Source of the DNA: Megascapheus bottae
Lineage: Eukaryota > Chordata > Mammalia > Rodentia > Geomyidae
Direction of reading: 5' to 3'
Length of the DNA stretch: 64,000 bases
NCBI GenBank assembly: GCA_024803745.1
Contig: JANJXV010000030.1
Coordinates: 1,383,001-1,447,000, forward strand
Shown here in pieces: positions 32,501 through 44,500 of the stretch (its first letter is position 1; each line of letters opens with the position of its first letter). The notes beneath the pieces are model-generated. The model searched no databases, was not told the origin of the DNA, and was given only the letters and a program-made list of their open reading frames with translations. Position numbers and translations under genes: made by a program.

Positions 32501-35500
32501 AGGGGAAGGCTGGAGGGGAAGGCTGGAGGGGAAGGCTGGAGGGGAAGACACGAGGGCAAGGCTGGAGGGGAAGGCTGGAGGGGAAGGCTGGAGGGGAAGG
32601 CACGAGGGGAAGGCTGGAGGGAAGGCTGGAGGGGAAGGCTGGAGGGGAAGGCTGGAGGGGAAGACACCAGGGGAAGGCTGGAGGGGAAGGCTGCAAGGGA
32701 CGACACGAGGGGAAGGCTGGAGGGGAAGACACGAGGGGAAGGCTGGAGGGGAAGGCTGGAGGGGAAGGCTGGAGGGGAAGACACGAGGGGAAGGCTGGAG
32801 GGGAAGGCTGGAGGGGAAGACACGAGGGGAAGGCACGAGGGGAAGGCTGGAGGGGAAGGCTGGAGGGGAAGACACGAGGGGAAGGCTGGAGGGGAAGGCT
32901 GGAGGGGAAGGCACGAGGGGAAGGCTGGAGGGGAAGTCTGGAGGGGAAGGCTGGAGGGGAAGACACGAGGGGAAGGCTGGAGGGGAAGGCTGGAGGGGAA
33001 GGCTGGAGGGGAAGGCACGAGGGGAAGGCTGGAGGGAAGGCTGGAGGGGAAGGCTGGAGGGGAAGACACGAGGGGAAGGCTGGAGGGGAAGTCTGGAGGG
33101 GAAGGCTGGAGGGGAAGACAGGAGGGGAAGGCTGGAGGGGAAGGCTGGAGGGGAAGACAGGAGGGGAAGGCTGGAGGGGAAGGCTGGAGGGGAAGGCTGG
33201 AGGGGAAGGCACAAGGGGAAGGCTGGAGGGGAGGTTAGAGGGGAAGGCTGGAGGGGAAGGCAGGAGGGGAGGTTAGAGGGGAAGGCTGGAGGGGAAGGCT
33301 GGAGGGGAAGACACGAGGGGAAGGCTGGAGGGGAAGGCTGGAGGGGAAGGCTGGAGGGGAAGGCTGGAGGGGAAGGCTGGAGAGGAGGCTAGAGGGGAAG
33401 GCTGGAGGGGAAGGCTGGAGGGGAAGGCTGGAGGGGAGGTTAGAGGGGAAGGCTGGAGGGGAAGGCTGGAGGGGAAGACACGAGGGGAAGGCTGGAGGGG
33501 AAGGCTGGAGGGGAAGGCTGGAGGGGAAGGCTGGAGGGGAAGGCACAAGGGGAAGGCTGGAGGGGAGGCTAGAGGGGAAGGCTGGAGGGGAAGGCTGGAG
33601 GGGAAGGCTGGAGGGGAGGTTAGAGGGGAAGGCTGGAGGGGAAGACACGAGGGGAAGGCTGGAGGGGAAGGCTGGAGGGGAAGGCTGGAGGGGAAGGCTG
33701 GAGGGGAAGGCTGGAGGGGAGGCTAGAGGGGAAGGCTGGAGGGGAAGGCTGGAGGGGAAGGCTGGAGGGGAAGGCTGGAGGGGAGGCTAGAGGGGAAGGC
33801 TGGAGGGGAAGGCTGGAGGGGAAGGCTGGAGGGGAGGTTAGAGGGGAAGGATGGAGGGGAAGGCTGGAGGGGAAGACACGAGGGGAAGGCTGGAGGGGAA
33901 GGCTGGAGGGGAAGGCTGGAGGGGAAGACACGAGGGGAAGGCTGGAGGGGAAGGCTGGAGGAGAAGACACGAGGGGAAGGCTGGAGGGGAAGGCTGGAGG
34001 GGAAGGCACGAGGGGAAGGCTGGAGGGGAAGGCACGAGGGGAAGGCTGGAGGGGAAGGCTGGAGGGGAAGGCTGGAGGGGAAGGCACAAGGGGAAGGCTG
34101 GAGGGGAAGGCTGGAGGGGAAGGCACCAGAGGAAGGCACCAGGGGAAGGCTGGAGGGGAAGGCACGAGGGGAAGGCTGGAGGGGAAGGCTGGAGGGGAAG
34201 GCTGCAGGGGAAGGCTCGAGGGGAAGGCTGGAGGGGAAGGCACGAGGGGAAGGCTGGAGGGGAAGGCTGGAGGGGAAGACACGAGGGGAAGGCTGGAGGG
34301 GAAGGCTGGAGGGGAAGGCTGGAGGGGAAGGCACGAGGGGAAGGCTGGAGGGAAGGCTGGAGGGGAAGGCTGGAGGGGAAGGCTGGAGGGGAAGACACGA
34401 GGGGAAGGCAGGAGGGGAAGGCTGGAGGGGAAGGCTGGAGGGGAAGACACCAGGGGAAGGCTGGAGGGGAAGGCTGCAGGGGACGACACGAGGGGAAGGC
34501 TGGAGGGGAAGACACGAGGGGAAGGCTGGAGGGGAAGGCTGGAGGGGAAGGCTGGAGGGGAAGACACGAGGGGAAGGCTGGAGGGGAAGGCTGGAGGGGA
34601 AGACACGAGGGGAAGGCTGGAGGGGAAGGCTGGAGGAGAAGACACGAGGGGAAGGCTGGAGGGGAAGGCTGGAGGGGAAGGCACGAGGGGAAGGCTGGAG
34701 GGGAAGGCACGAGGGGAAGGCTGGAGGGGAAGGCTGGAGGGGAAGGCTGGAGGGGAAGGCACAAGGGGAAGGCTGGAGGGGAAGGCTGGAGGGGAAGGCA
34801 CCAGGGGAAGGCACCAGGGGAAGGCTGGAGGGGAAGGCACGAGGGGAAGGCTGGAGGGGAAGGCTGGAGGGGAAGGCTGCAGGGGAAGGCTCGAGGGGAA
34901 GGCTGGAGGGGAAGGCACGAGGGGAAGGCTGGAGGGGAAGGCTGGAGGGGAAGACACGAGGGGAAGGCTGGAGGGGAAGGCTGGAGGGGAAGGCACGAGG
35001 GGAAGGCTGGAGGGAAGGCTGGAGGGGAAGGCTGGAGGGGAAGGCTGGAGGGGAAGACACGAGGGGAAGGCAGGAGGGGAAGGCTGGAGGGGAAGGCTGG
35101 AGGGGAAGACACCAGGGGAAGGCTGGAGGGGAAGGCTGCAGGGGACGACACGAGGGGAAGGCTGGAGGGGAAGACACGAGGGGAAGGCTGGAGGGGAAGG
35201 CTGGAGGGGAAGGCTGGAGGGGAAGACACGAGGGGAAGGCTGGAGGGGAAGGCTGGAGGGGAAGACACGAGGGGAAGGCACGAGGGGAAGGCTGGAGGGG
35301 AAGGCTGGAGGGGAAGACACGAGGGGAAGGCTGGAGGGGAAGGCTGGAGGGGAAGGCACGAGGGGAAGGCTGGAGGGAAGGCTGGAGGGGAAGGCTGGAG
35401 GGGAAGACACGAGGGGAAGGCTGGAGGGGAAGTCTGGAGGGGAAGGCTGGAGGGGAAGACACGAGGGGAAGGCTGGAGGGGAAGGCACGAGGGGAAGGCT

Positions 35501-38500
35501 GGAGGGGAAGGCTGGAGGGGAAGACACGAGGGGAAGGCTGGAGGGGAAGGCTGCAGGGGAAGACACGAGGGGAAGGCTGGAGGGGAAGACACGAGGGGAA
35601 GGCTGGAGGGGAAGGCTGGAGGGGAAGGCTGGAGGGGAAGACACGAGGGGAAGGCTGGAGGGGAAGGCTGGAGGGGAAGGCTGGAGGGGAAGGCACGAGG
35701 GGAAGGCTGGAGGGAAGGCTGGAGGGGAAGGCTGGAGGGGAAGGCTGGAGGGGAAGACACGAGGGGAAGGCAGGAGGGGAAGGCTGGAGGGGAAGGCTGG
35801 AGGGGAAGACACCAGGGGAAGGCTGGAGGGGAAGGCTGCAGGGGACGACACGAGGGGAAGGCTGGAGGGGAAGACACGAGGGGAAGGCTGGAGGGGAAGG
35901 CTGGAGGGGAAGGCTGGAGGGGAAGACACCAGGGGAAGGCTGGAGGGGAAGGCTGGAGGGGAAGACACGAGGGGAAGGCACGAGGGGAAGGCTGGAGGGG
36001 AAGTCTGGAGGGGAAGACACGAGGGGAAGGCTGGAGGGGAAGGCTGGAGGGGAAGGCACGAGGGGAAGGCTGGAGGGAAGGCTGGAGGGGAAGGCTGGAG
36101 GGGAAGACACGAGGGGAAGGCTGGAGGGGAAGTCTGGAGGGGAAGGCTGGAGGGGAAGACACGAGGGGAAGGCTGGAGGGGAAGGCTGGAGGGGAAGCCA
36201 CGAGGGGAAGGCTGGAGGGAAGGCTGGAGGGGAAGGCTGGAGGGGAAGACAGGAGGGGAAGGCTGGAGGGGAAGGCTGGAGGGGAAGGCTGGAGGGGAAG
36301 ACACGAGGGGAAGGCACGAGGGGAAGGCTGGAGGGGAAGGCTGGAGGGGAAGGCTGGAGGGGAAGACACGAGGGGAAGGCTGGAGGGGAAGGCTGCAGGG
36401 GAAGACACGAGGGGAAGGCTGGAGGGGAAGACACGAGGGGAAGGCTGGAGGGGAAGGCTGGAGGGGAAGGCTGGAGGGGAAGGCACGAGGGGAAGGCTGG
36501 AGGGAAGGCTGGAGGGGAAGGCTGGAGGGGAAGACACGAGGGGAAGGCACGAGGGGAAGGCTGGAGGGGAAGACACGAGGGGAAGGCACGAGGGGAAGGC
36601 TGGAGGGGAAGGCTGGAGGGGAAGGCTGGAGGGGAAGACAGGAGGGGAAGGCTGGAGGGGAAGGCTGGAGGGGAAGGCTGGAGGGGAAGACACGAGGGGA
36701 AGGCACGAGGGGAAGGCTGGAGGGGAAGGCTGGAGGGGAAGGCTGGAGGGGAAGACACGAGGGGAAGGCACGAGGGGAAGGCTGGAGGGGAAGGCTGGAG
36801 GGGAAGACACGAGGGGAAGGCTGGATGGGAAGACACGAGGGGAAGGCTGGAGGGGAAGACAGGAGGGGAAGACACGAGGGGAAGGCTGGAGGGGAAGGCT
36901 GGAGGGGAAGGCTGGAGGGGAAGGCTGGAGGGGAAGGCACGAGGGGAAGGCACGAGGGGAAGGCTGGAGGGGAAGGCTGGAGGGGAAGACACGAGGGGAA
37001 GGCACGAGGGGAAGGCTGGAGGGGAAGGCTGGAGGGGAAGACACGAGGGGAAGGCTGGAGGGGAAGACACGAGGGGAAGGCTGGAGGGGAAGGCTGGAGG
37101 GGAAGGCTGGAGGGGAAGGCTGGAGGGGAAGGCACAAGGGAAGGCTGGAGGGGAGGCTAGAGGGGAAGGCTGGAGGGGAAGGCTGGAGGGGAAGGCTGGA
37201 GGGGAGGTTAGAGGGGAAGGCTGGAGGGGAAGGCTGGAGGGGAAGACACGAGGGGAAGGCTGGAGGGGAAGGCTGGAGGGGAAGGCTGGAGGGGAAGGCT
37301 GGAGGGGAAGGCTGGAGGGGAGGCTAGAGGGGAAGGCTGGAGGGGAAGGCTGGAGGGGAAGGCTGGAGGGGAAGGCTGGAGGGGAGGCTAGAGGGGAAGG
37401 CTGGAGGGGAAGGCTGGAGGGGAAGGCTGGAGGGGAAGACACGAGGGGAAGGCTGGAGGGGAAGGCTGGAGGGGAAGGCTGGAGGGGAAGACACGAGGGG
37501 AAGGCTGGAGGGGAAGGCTGGAGGGGAAGGCTGGAGGGGAAGGCTGGAGGAGAAGACACGAGGGGAAGGCTGGAGGGGAAGGCTGGAGGGGAAGGCATGA
37601 GGGGAAGGCTGGAGGGGAAGGCACGAGGGGAAGGCTGGAGGGGAAGGCTGGAGGGGAAGGCTGGAGGGGAAGGCACAAGGGGAAGGCTGGAGGGGAAGGC
37701 TGGAGGGGAAGGCACGAGGGGAAGGCTGGAGGGGAAGGCTGGAGGGGAAGGCTGGAGGGGAAGGCTGGAGGGGAAGACACCAGGGGAAGGCTGGAGGGGA
37801 AGGCTGCAGGGGACGACACGAGAGGAAGGCTGGAGGGGAAGACACGAGGGGAAGGCTGGAGGGAAGGCTGGAGGGGAAGGCTGGAGGGGAAGGCACGAGG
37901 GGAAGGCTGGAGGGAAGGCTGGAGGGGAAGGCTGGAGGGGAAGGCTGGAGGGGAAGACACGAGGGGAAGGCAGGAGGGGAAGGCTGGAGGGGAAGGCTGG
38001 AGGGGAAGACACCAGGGGAAGGCTGGAGGGGAAGGCTGCAGGGGACGACACGAGAGGAAGGCTGGAGGGGAAGACACGAGGGGAAGGCTGGAGGGGAAGG
38101 CTGGAGGGGAAGGCTGGAGGGGAAGACACGAGGGGAAGGCTGGAGGGGAAGGCTGGAGGGGAAGACACGAGGGGAAGGCACGAGGGGAAGGCTGGAGGGG
38201 AAGGCTGGAGGGGAAGACACGAGGGGAAGGCTTGAGGGGAAGGCTGGAGGGGAAGGCTGGAGGGGAAGACAGGAGGGGAAGGCTGGAGGGGAAGGCTGGA
38301 GGGGAAGGCTGGAGGGGAAGACACGAGGGGAAGGCTGGAGGGGAAGGCACGAGGGGAAGGCTGGAGGGGAAGGCTGGAGGGGAAGACACGAGGGGAAGGC
38401 TGGAGGGGAAGGCTGCAGGGGAAGACACGAGGGGAAGGCTGGAGGGGAAGACACGAGGGGAAGGCTGGAGGGGAAGGCTGGAGGGGAAGGCTGGAGGGGA

Positions 38501-41500
38501 AGACACGAGGGGAAGGCTGGAGGGGAAGGCTGGAGGGGAAGGCTGGAGGGGAAGGCACGAGGGGAAGGCTGGAGGGAAGGCTGGAGGGGAAGGCTGGAGG
38601 GGAAGGCTGGAGGGGAAGACACGAGGGGAAGGCAGGAGGGGAAGGCTGGAGGGGAAGGCTGGAGGGGAAGACACCAGGGGAAGGCTGGAGGGGAAGGCTG
38701 CAGGGGACGACACGAGGGGAAGGCTGGAGGGGAAGACACGAGGGGAAGGCTGGAGGGGAAGGCTGGAGGGGAAGGCTGGAGGGGAAGACACGAGGGGAAG
38801 GCTGGACGGGAAGGCTGGAGGGGAAGACACGAGGGGAAGGCACGAGGGGAAGGCTGGAGGGGAAGGCTGGAGGGGAAGACACGAGGGGAAGGCTGGAGGG
38901 GAAGGCTGGAGGGGAAGGCACGAGGGGAAGGCTGGAGGGAAGGCTGGAGGGGAAGGCTGGAGGGGAAGACACGAGGGGAAGGCTGGAGGGGAAGTCTGGA
39001 GGGGAAGGCTGGAGGGGAAGACACGAGGGGAAGGCTGGAGGGGAAGGCTGGAGGGGAAGGCACGAGGGGAAGGCTGGAGGGAAGGCTGGAGGGGAAGGCT
39101 GGAGGGGAAGACAGGAGGGGAAGGCTGGAGGGGAAGGCTGGAGGGGAAGACACGAGGGGAAGGCTGGAGGGGAAGGCTGGAGGGGAAGGCACGAGGGGAA
39201 GGCTGGAGGGGAAGGCTGGAGGGGAAGGCTGGAGGGGAAGACACGAGGGGAAGGCACGAGGGGAAGGCTGGAGGGGAAGGCTGGAGGGGAAGACACGAGG
39301 GGAAGGCTGGATGGGAAGACACGAGGGGAAGGCTGGAGGGGAAGACAGGAGGGGAAGACACGAGGGGAAGGCTGGAGGGGAAGGCTGGAGGGGAAGGCTG
39401 GAGGGGAAGGCTGGAGGGGAAGGCACGAGGGGAAGGCACGAGGGGAAGGCTGGAGGGGAAGGCTGGAGGGGAAGACACGAGGGGAAGGCACGAGGGGAAG
39501 GCTGGAGGGGAAGGCTGGAGGGGAAGACACGAGGGGAAGGCTGGAGGGGAAGACACGAGGGGAAGGCTGGAGGGGAAGGCTGGAGGGGAAGGCTGGAGGG
39601 GAAGGCTGGAGGGGAAGGCACAAGGGAAGGCTGGAGGGGAGGCTAGAGGGGAAGGCTGGAGGGGAAGGCTGGAGGGGAAGGCTGGAGGGGAGGTTAGAGG
39701 GGAAGGCTGGAGGGGAAGGCTGGAGGGGAAGACACGAGGGGAAGGCTGGAGGGGAAGGCTGGAGGGGAAGGCTGGAGGGGAAGGCTGGAGGGGAAGGCTG
39801 GAGGGGAGGCTAGAGGGGAAGGCTGGAGGGGAAGGCTGGAGGGGAAGGCTGGAGGGGAAGGCTGGAGGGGAGGCTAGAGGGGAAGGCTGGAGGGGAAGGC
39901 TGGAGGGGAAGGCTGGAGGGGAAGACACGAGGGGAAGGCTGGAGGGGAAGGCTGGAGGGGAAGGCTGGAGGGGAAGACACGAGGGGAAGGCTTGAGGGGA
40001 AGGCTGGAGGGGAAGGCTGGAGGGGAAGGCTGGAGGAGAAGACACGAGGGGAAGGCTGGAGGGGAAGGCTGGAGGGGAAGGCATGAGGGGAAGGCTGGAG
40101 GGGAAGGCACGAGGGGAAGGCTGGAGGGGAAGGCTGGAGGGGAAGGCTGGAGGGGAAGGCACAAGGGGAAGGCTGGAGGGGAAGGCTGGAGGGGAAGGCA
40201 CCAGGGGAAGGCACCAGGGGAAGGCTGGAGGGGAAGGCACGAGGGGAAGGCTGGAGGGGAAGGCTGGAGGGGAAGGCTCGAGGGGAAGGCTGGAGGGGAA
40301 GGCACGAGGGGAAGGCTGGAGGGGAAGGCTGGAGGGGAAGACAGGAGGGGAAGGCTGGAGGGGAAGGCTGGAGGGGAAGGCTGGAGGGGAAGGCACGAGG
40401 GGAAGGCTGGAGGGAAGGCTGGAGGGGAAGGCTGGAGTGGAAGGCTGGAGGGGAAGACACGAGGGGAAGGCAGGAGGGGAAGGCTGGAGGGGAAGGCTGG
40501 AGGGGAAGACACCAGGGGAAGGCTGGAGGGGAAGGCTGCAGGGGACGACACGAGGGGAAGGCTGGAGGGGAAGACACGAGGGGAAGGCTGGAGGGGAAGG
40601 CTGGAGGGGAAGACACGAGGGGAAGGCACGAGGGGAAGGCTGGAGGGGAAGGCTGGAGGGGAAGACACGAGGGGAAGGCTGGAGGGGAAGGCTGGAGGGG
40701 AAGGCACGAGGGGAAGGCTGGAGGGAAGGCTGGAGGGGAAGGCTGGAGGGGAAGACAGGAGGGGAAGGCTGGAGGGGAAGGCTGGAGGGGAAGGCTGGAG
40801 GGGAAGACACGAGGGGAAGGCTGGAGGGGAAGGCACGAGGGGAAGGCTGGAGGGGAAGGCTGGAGGGGAAGACACGAGGGGAAGGCTGGAGGGGAAGGCT
40901 GCAGGGGAAGACACGAGGGGAAGGCTGGAGGGGAAGACACGAGGGGAAGGCTGGAGGGGAAGGCTGGAGGGGAAGGCTGGAGGGGAAGACACGAGGGGAA
41001 GGCTGGAGGGGAAGGCTGGAGGGGAAGGCTGGAGGGGAAGGCACGAGGGGAAGGCTGGAGGGAAGGCTGGAGGGGAAGGCTGGAGGGGAAGGCTGGAGGG
41101 GAAGACACGAGGGGAAGGCAGGAGGGGAAGGCTGGAGGGGAAGGCTGGAGGGGAAGACACCAGGGGAAGGCTGGAGGGGAAGGCTGCAGGGGACGACACG
41201 AGGGGAAGGCTGGAGGGGAAGACACGAGGGGAAGGCTGGAGGGGAAGGCTGGAGGGGAAGGCTGGAGGGGAAGACACGAGGGGAAGGCTGGACGGGAAGG
41301 CTGGAGGGGAAGACACGAGGGGAAGGCACGAGGGGAAGGCTGGAGGGGAAGGCTGGAGGGGAAGACACGAGGGGAAGGCTGGAGGGGAAGGCTGGAGGGG
41401 AAGGCACGAGGGGAAGGCTGGAGGGAAGGCTGGAGGGGAAGGCTGGAGGGGAAGACACGAGGGGAAGGCTGGAGGGGAAGTCTGGAGGGGAAGGCTGGAG

Positions 41501-44500
41501 GGGAAGACACGAGGGGAAGGCTGGAGGGGAAGGCTGGAGGGGAAGGCACGAGGGGAAGGCTGGAGGGAAGGCTGGAGGGGAAGGCTGGAGGGGAAGACAG
41601 GAGGGGAAGGCTGGAGGGGAAGGCTGGAGGGGAAGACACGAGGGGAAGGCTGGAGGGGAAGGCTGGAGGGGAAGGCACGAGGGGAAGGCTGGAGGGGAAG
41701 GCTGGAGGGGAAGGCTGGAGGGGAAGACACGAGGGGAAGGCACGAGGGGAAGGCTGGAGGGGAAGGCTGGAGGGGAAGACACGAGGGGAAGGCTGGATGG
41801 GAAGACACGAGGGGAAGGCTGGAGGGGAAGACAGGAGGGGAAGACACGAGGGGAAGGCTGGAGGGGAAGGCTGGAGGGGAAGGCTGGAGGGGAAGGCACG
41901 AGGGGAAGGCACGAGGGGAAGGCTGGAGGGGAAGGCTGGAGGGGAAGACACGAGGGGAAGGCACGAGGGGAAGGCTGGAGGGGAAGGCTGGAGGGGAAGA
42001 CACGAGGGGAAGGCTGGAGGGGAAGACACGAGGGGAAGGCTGGAGGGGAAGGCTGGAGGGGAAGGCTGGAGGGGAAGGCTGGAGGGGAAGGCACAAGGGA
42101 AGGCTGGAGGGGAGGCTAGAGGGGAAGGCTGGAGGGGAAGGCTGGAGGGGAAGGCTGGAGGGGAGGTTAGAGGGGAAGGCTGGAGGGGAAGGCTGGAGGG
42201 GAAGACACGAGGGGAAGGCTGGAGGGGAAGGCTGGAGGGGAAGGCTGGAGGGGAAGGCTGGAGGGGAAGGCTGGAGGGGAGGCTAGAGGGGAAGGCTGGA
42301 GGGGAAGGCTGGAGGGGAAGGCTGGAGGGGAAGGCTGGAGGGGAGGCTAGAGGGGAAGGCTGGAGGGGAAGGCTGGAGGGGAAGGCTGGAGGGGAAGACA
42401 CGAGGGGAAGGCTGGAGGGGAAGGCTGGAGGGGAAGGCTGGAGGGGAAGACACGAGGGGAAGGCTGGAGGGGAAGGCTGGAGGGGAAGGCTGGAGGGGAA
42501 GGCTGGAGGAGAAGACACGAGGGGAAGGCTGGAGGGGAAGGCTGGAGGGGAAGGCATGAGGGGAAGGCTGGAGGGGAAGGCACGAGGGGAAGGCTGGAGG
42601 GGAAGGCTGGAGGGGAAGGCTGGAGGGGAAGGCACAAGGGGAAGGCTGGAGGGGAAGGCTGGAGGGGAAGGCACCAGGGGAAGGCACCAGGGGAAGGCTG
42701 GAGGGGAAGGCACGAGGGGAAGGCTGGAGGGGAAGGCTGGAGGGGAAGGCTCGAGGGGAAGGCTGGAGGGGAAGGCACGAGGGGAAGGCTGGAGGGGAAG
42801 GCTGGAGGGGAAGACAGGAGGGGAAGGCTGGAGGGGAAGGCTGGAGGGGAAGGCTGGAGGGGAAGGCACGAGGGGAAGGCTGGAGGGAAGGCTGGAGGGG
42901 AAGGCTGGAGGGGAAGGCTGGAGGGGAAGACAGGAGGGGAAGGCAGGAGGGGAAGGCTGGAGGGGAAGGCTGGAGGGGAAGACACCAGGGGAAGGCTGGA
43001 GGGGAAGGCTGCAGGGGACGACACGAGGGGAAGGCTGGAGGGGAAGACACGAGGGGAAGGCTGGAGGGGAAGGCTGGAGGGGAAGGCTGGAGGGGAAGAC
43101 ACGAGGGGAAGGCTGGAGGGGAAGGCTGGAGGGGAAGACACGAGGGGAAGGCACGAGGGGAAGGCTGGAGGGGAAGGCTGGAGGGGAAGACACGAGGGGA
43201 AGGCTGGAGGGGAAGGCTGGAGGGGAAGGCACGAGGGGAAGGCTGGAGGGAAGGCTGGAGGGGAAGGCTGGAGGGGAAGACAGGAGGGGAAGGCTGGAGG
43301 GGAAGGCTGGAGGGGAAGGCTGGAGGGGAAGACACGAGGGGAAGGCTGGAGGGGAAGGCACGAGGGGAAGGCTGGAGGGGAAGGCTGGAGGGGAAGACAC
43401 GAGGGGAAGGCTGGAGGGGAAGGCTGCAGGGGAAGACACGAGGGGAAGGCTGGAGGGGAAGACACGAGGGGAAGGCTGGAGGGGAAGGCTGGAGGGGAAG
43501 GCTGGAGGGGAAGACACGAGGGGAAGGCTGGAGGGGAAGGCTGGAGGGGAAGGCTGGAGGGGAAGGCACGAGGGGAAGGCTGGAGGGAAGGCTGGAGGGG
43601 AAGGCTGGAGGGGAAGGCTGGAGGGGAAGACACGAGGGGAAGGCAGGAGGGGAAGGCTGGAGGGGAAGGCTGGAGGGGAAGACACCAGGGGAAGGCTGGA
43701 GGGGAAGGCTGCAGGGGACGACACGAGGGGAAGGCTGGAGGGGAAGACACGAGGGGAAGGCTGGAGGGGAAGGCTGGAGGGGAAGGCTGGAGGGGAAGAC
43801 ACGAGGGGAAGGCTGGACGGGAAGGCTGGAGGGGAAGACACGAGGGGAAGGCACGAGGGGAAGGCTGGAGGGGAAGGCTGGAGGGGAAGACACGAGGGGA
43901 AGGCTGGAGGGGAAGGCTGGAGGGGAAGGCACGAGGGGAAGGCTGGAGGGAAGGCTGGAGGGGAAGGCTGGAGGGGAAGACACGAGGGGAAGGCTGGAGG
44001 GGAAGTCTGGAGGGGAAGGCTGGAGGGGAAGACACGAGGGGAAGGCTGGAGGGGAAGGCTGGAGGGGAAGGCACGAGGGGAAGGCTGGAGGGAAGGCTGT
44101 AGGGGAAGGCTGGAGGGGAAGACAGGAGGGGAAGGCTGGAGGGGAAGGCTGGAGGGGAAGACACGAGGGGAAGGCTGGAGGGGAAGGCTGGAGGGGAAGG
44201 CAGGAGGGGAAGGCTGGAGGGGAAGGCTGGAGGGGAAGGCTGGAGGGGAAGACACGAGGGGAAGGCTGGAGGGGAAGGCTGCAGGGGAAGACACGAGGGG
44301 AAGGCTGGAGGGGAAGACACGAGGGGAAGGCTGGAGGGGAAGGCTGGAGGGGAAGGCTGGAGGGGAAGGCACGAGGGGAAGGCTGGAGGGAAGGCTGGAG
44401 GGGAATGCTGGAGGGGAAGACACGAGGGGAAGGCACGAGGGGAAGGCTGGAGGGGAAGACACGAGGGGAAGGCACGAGGGGAAGGCTGGAGGGGAAGGCT

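Noticed and set aside
33723..39623. Minus-strand open frame of about 1,966 codons, Pro/Ser/Leu-rich
   Set aside because: It is the 13-bp repeat read through. All six frames are open here, it starts at a TTG, and its ends are set by stop-bearing repeat variants. No protein can be supported from openness alone.
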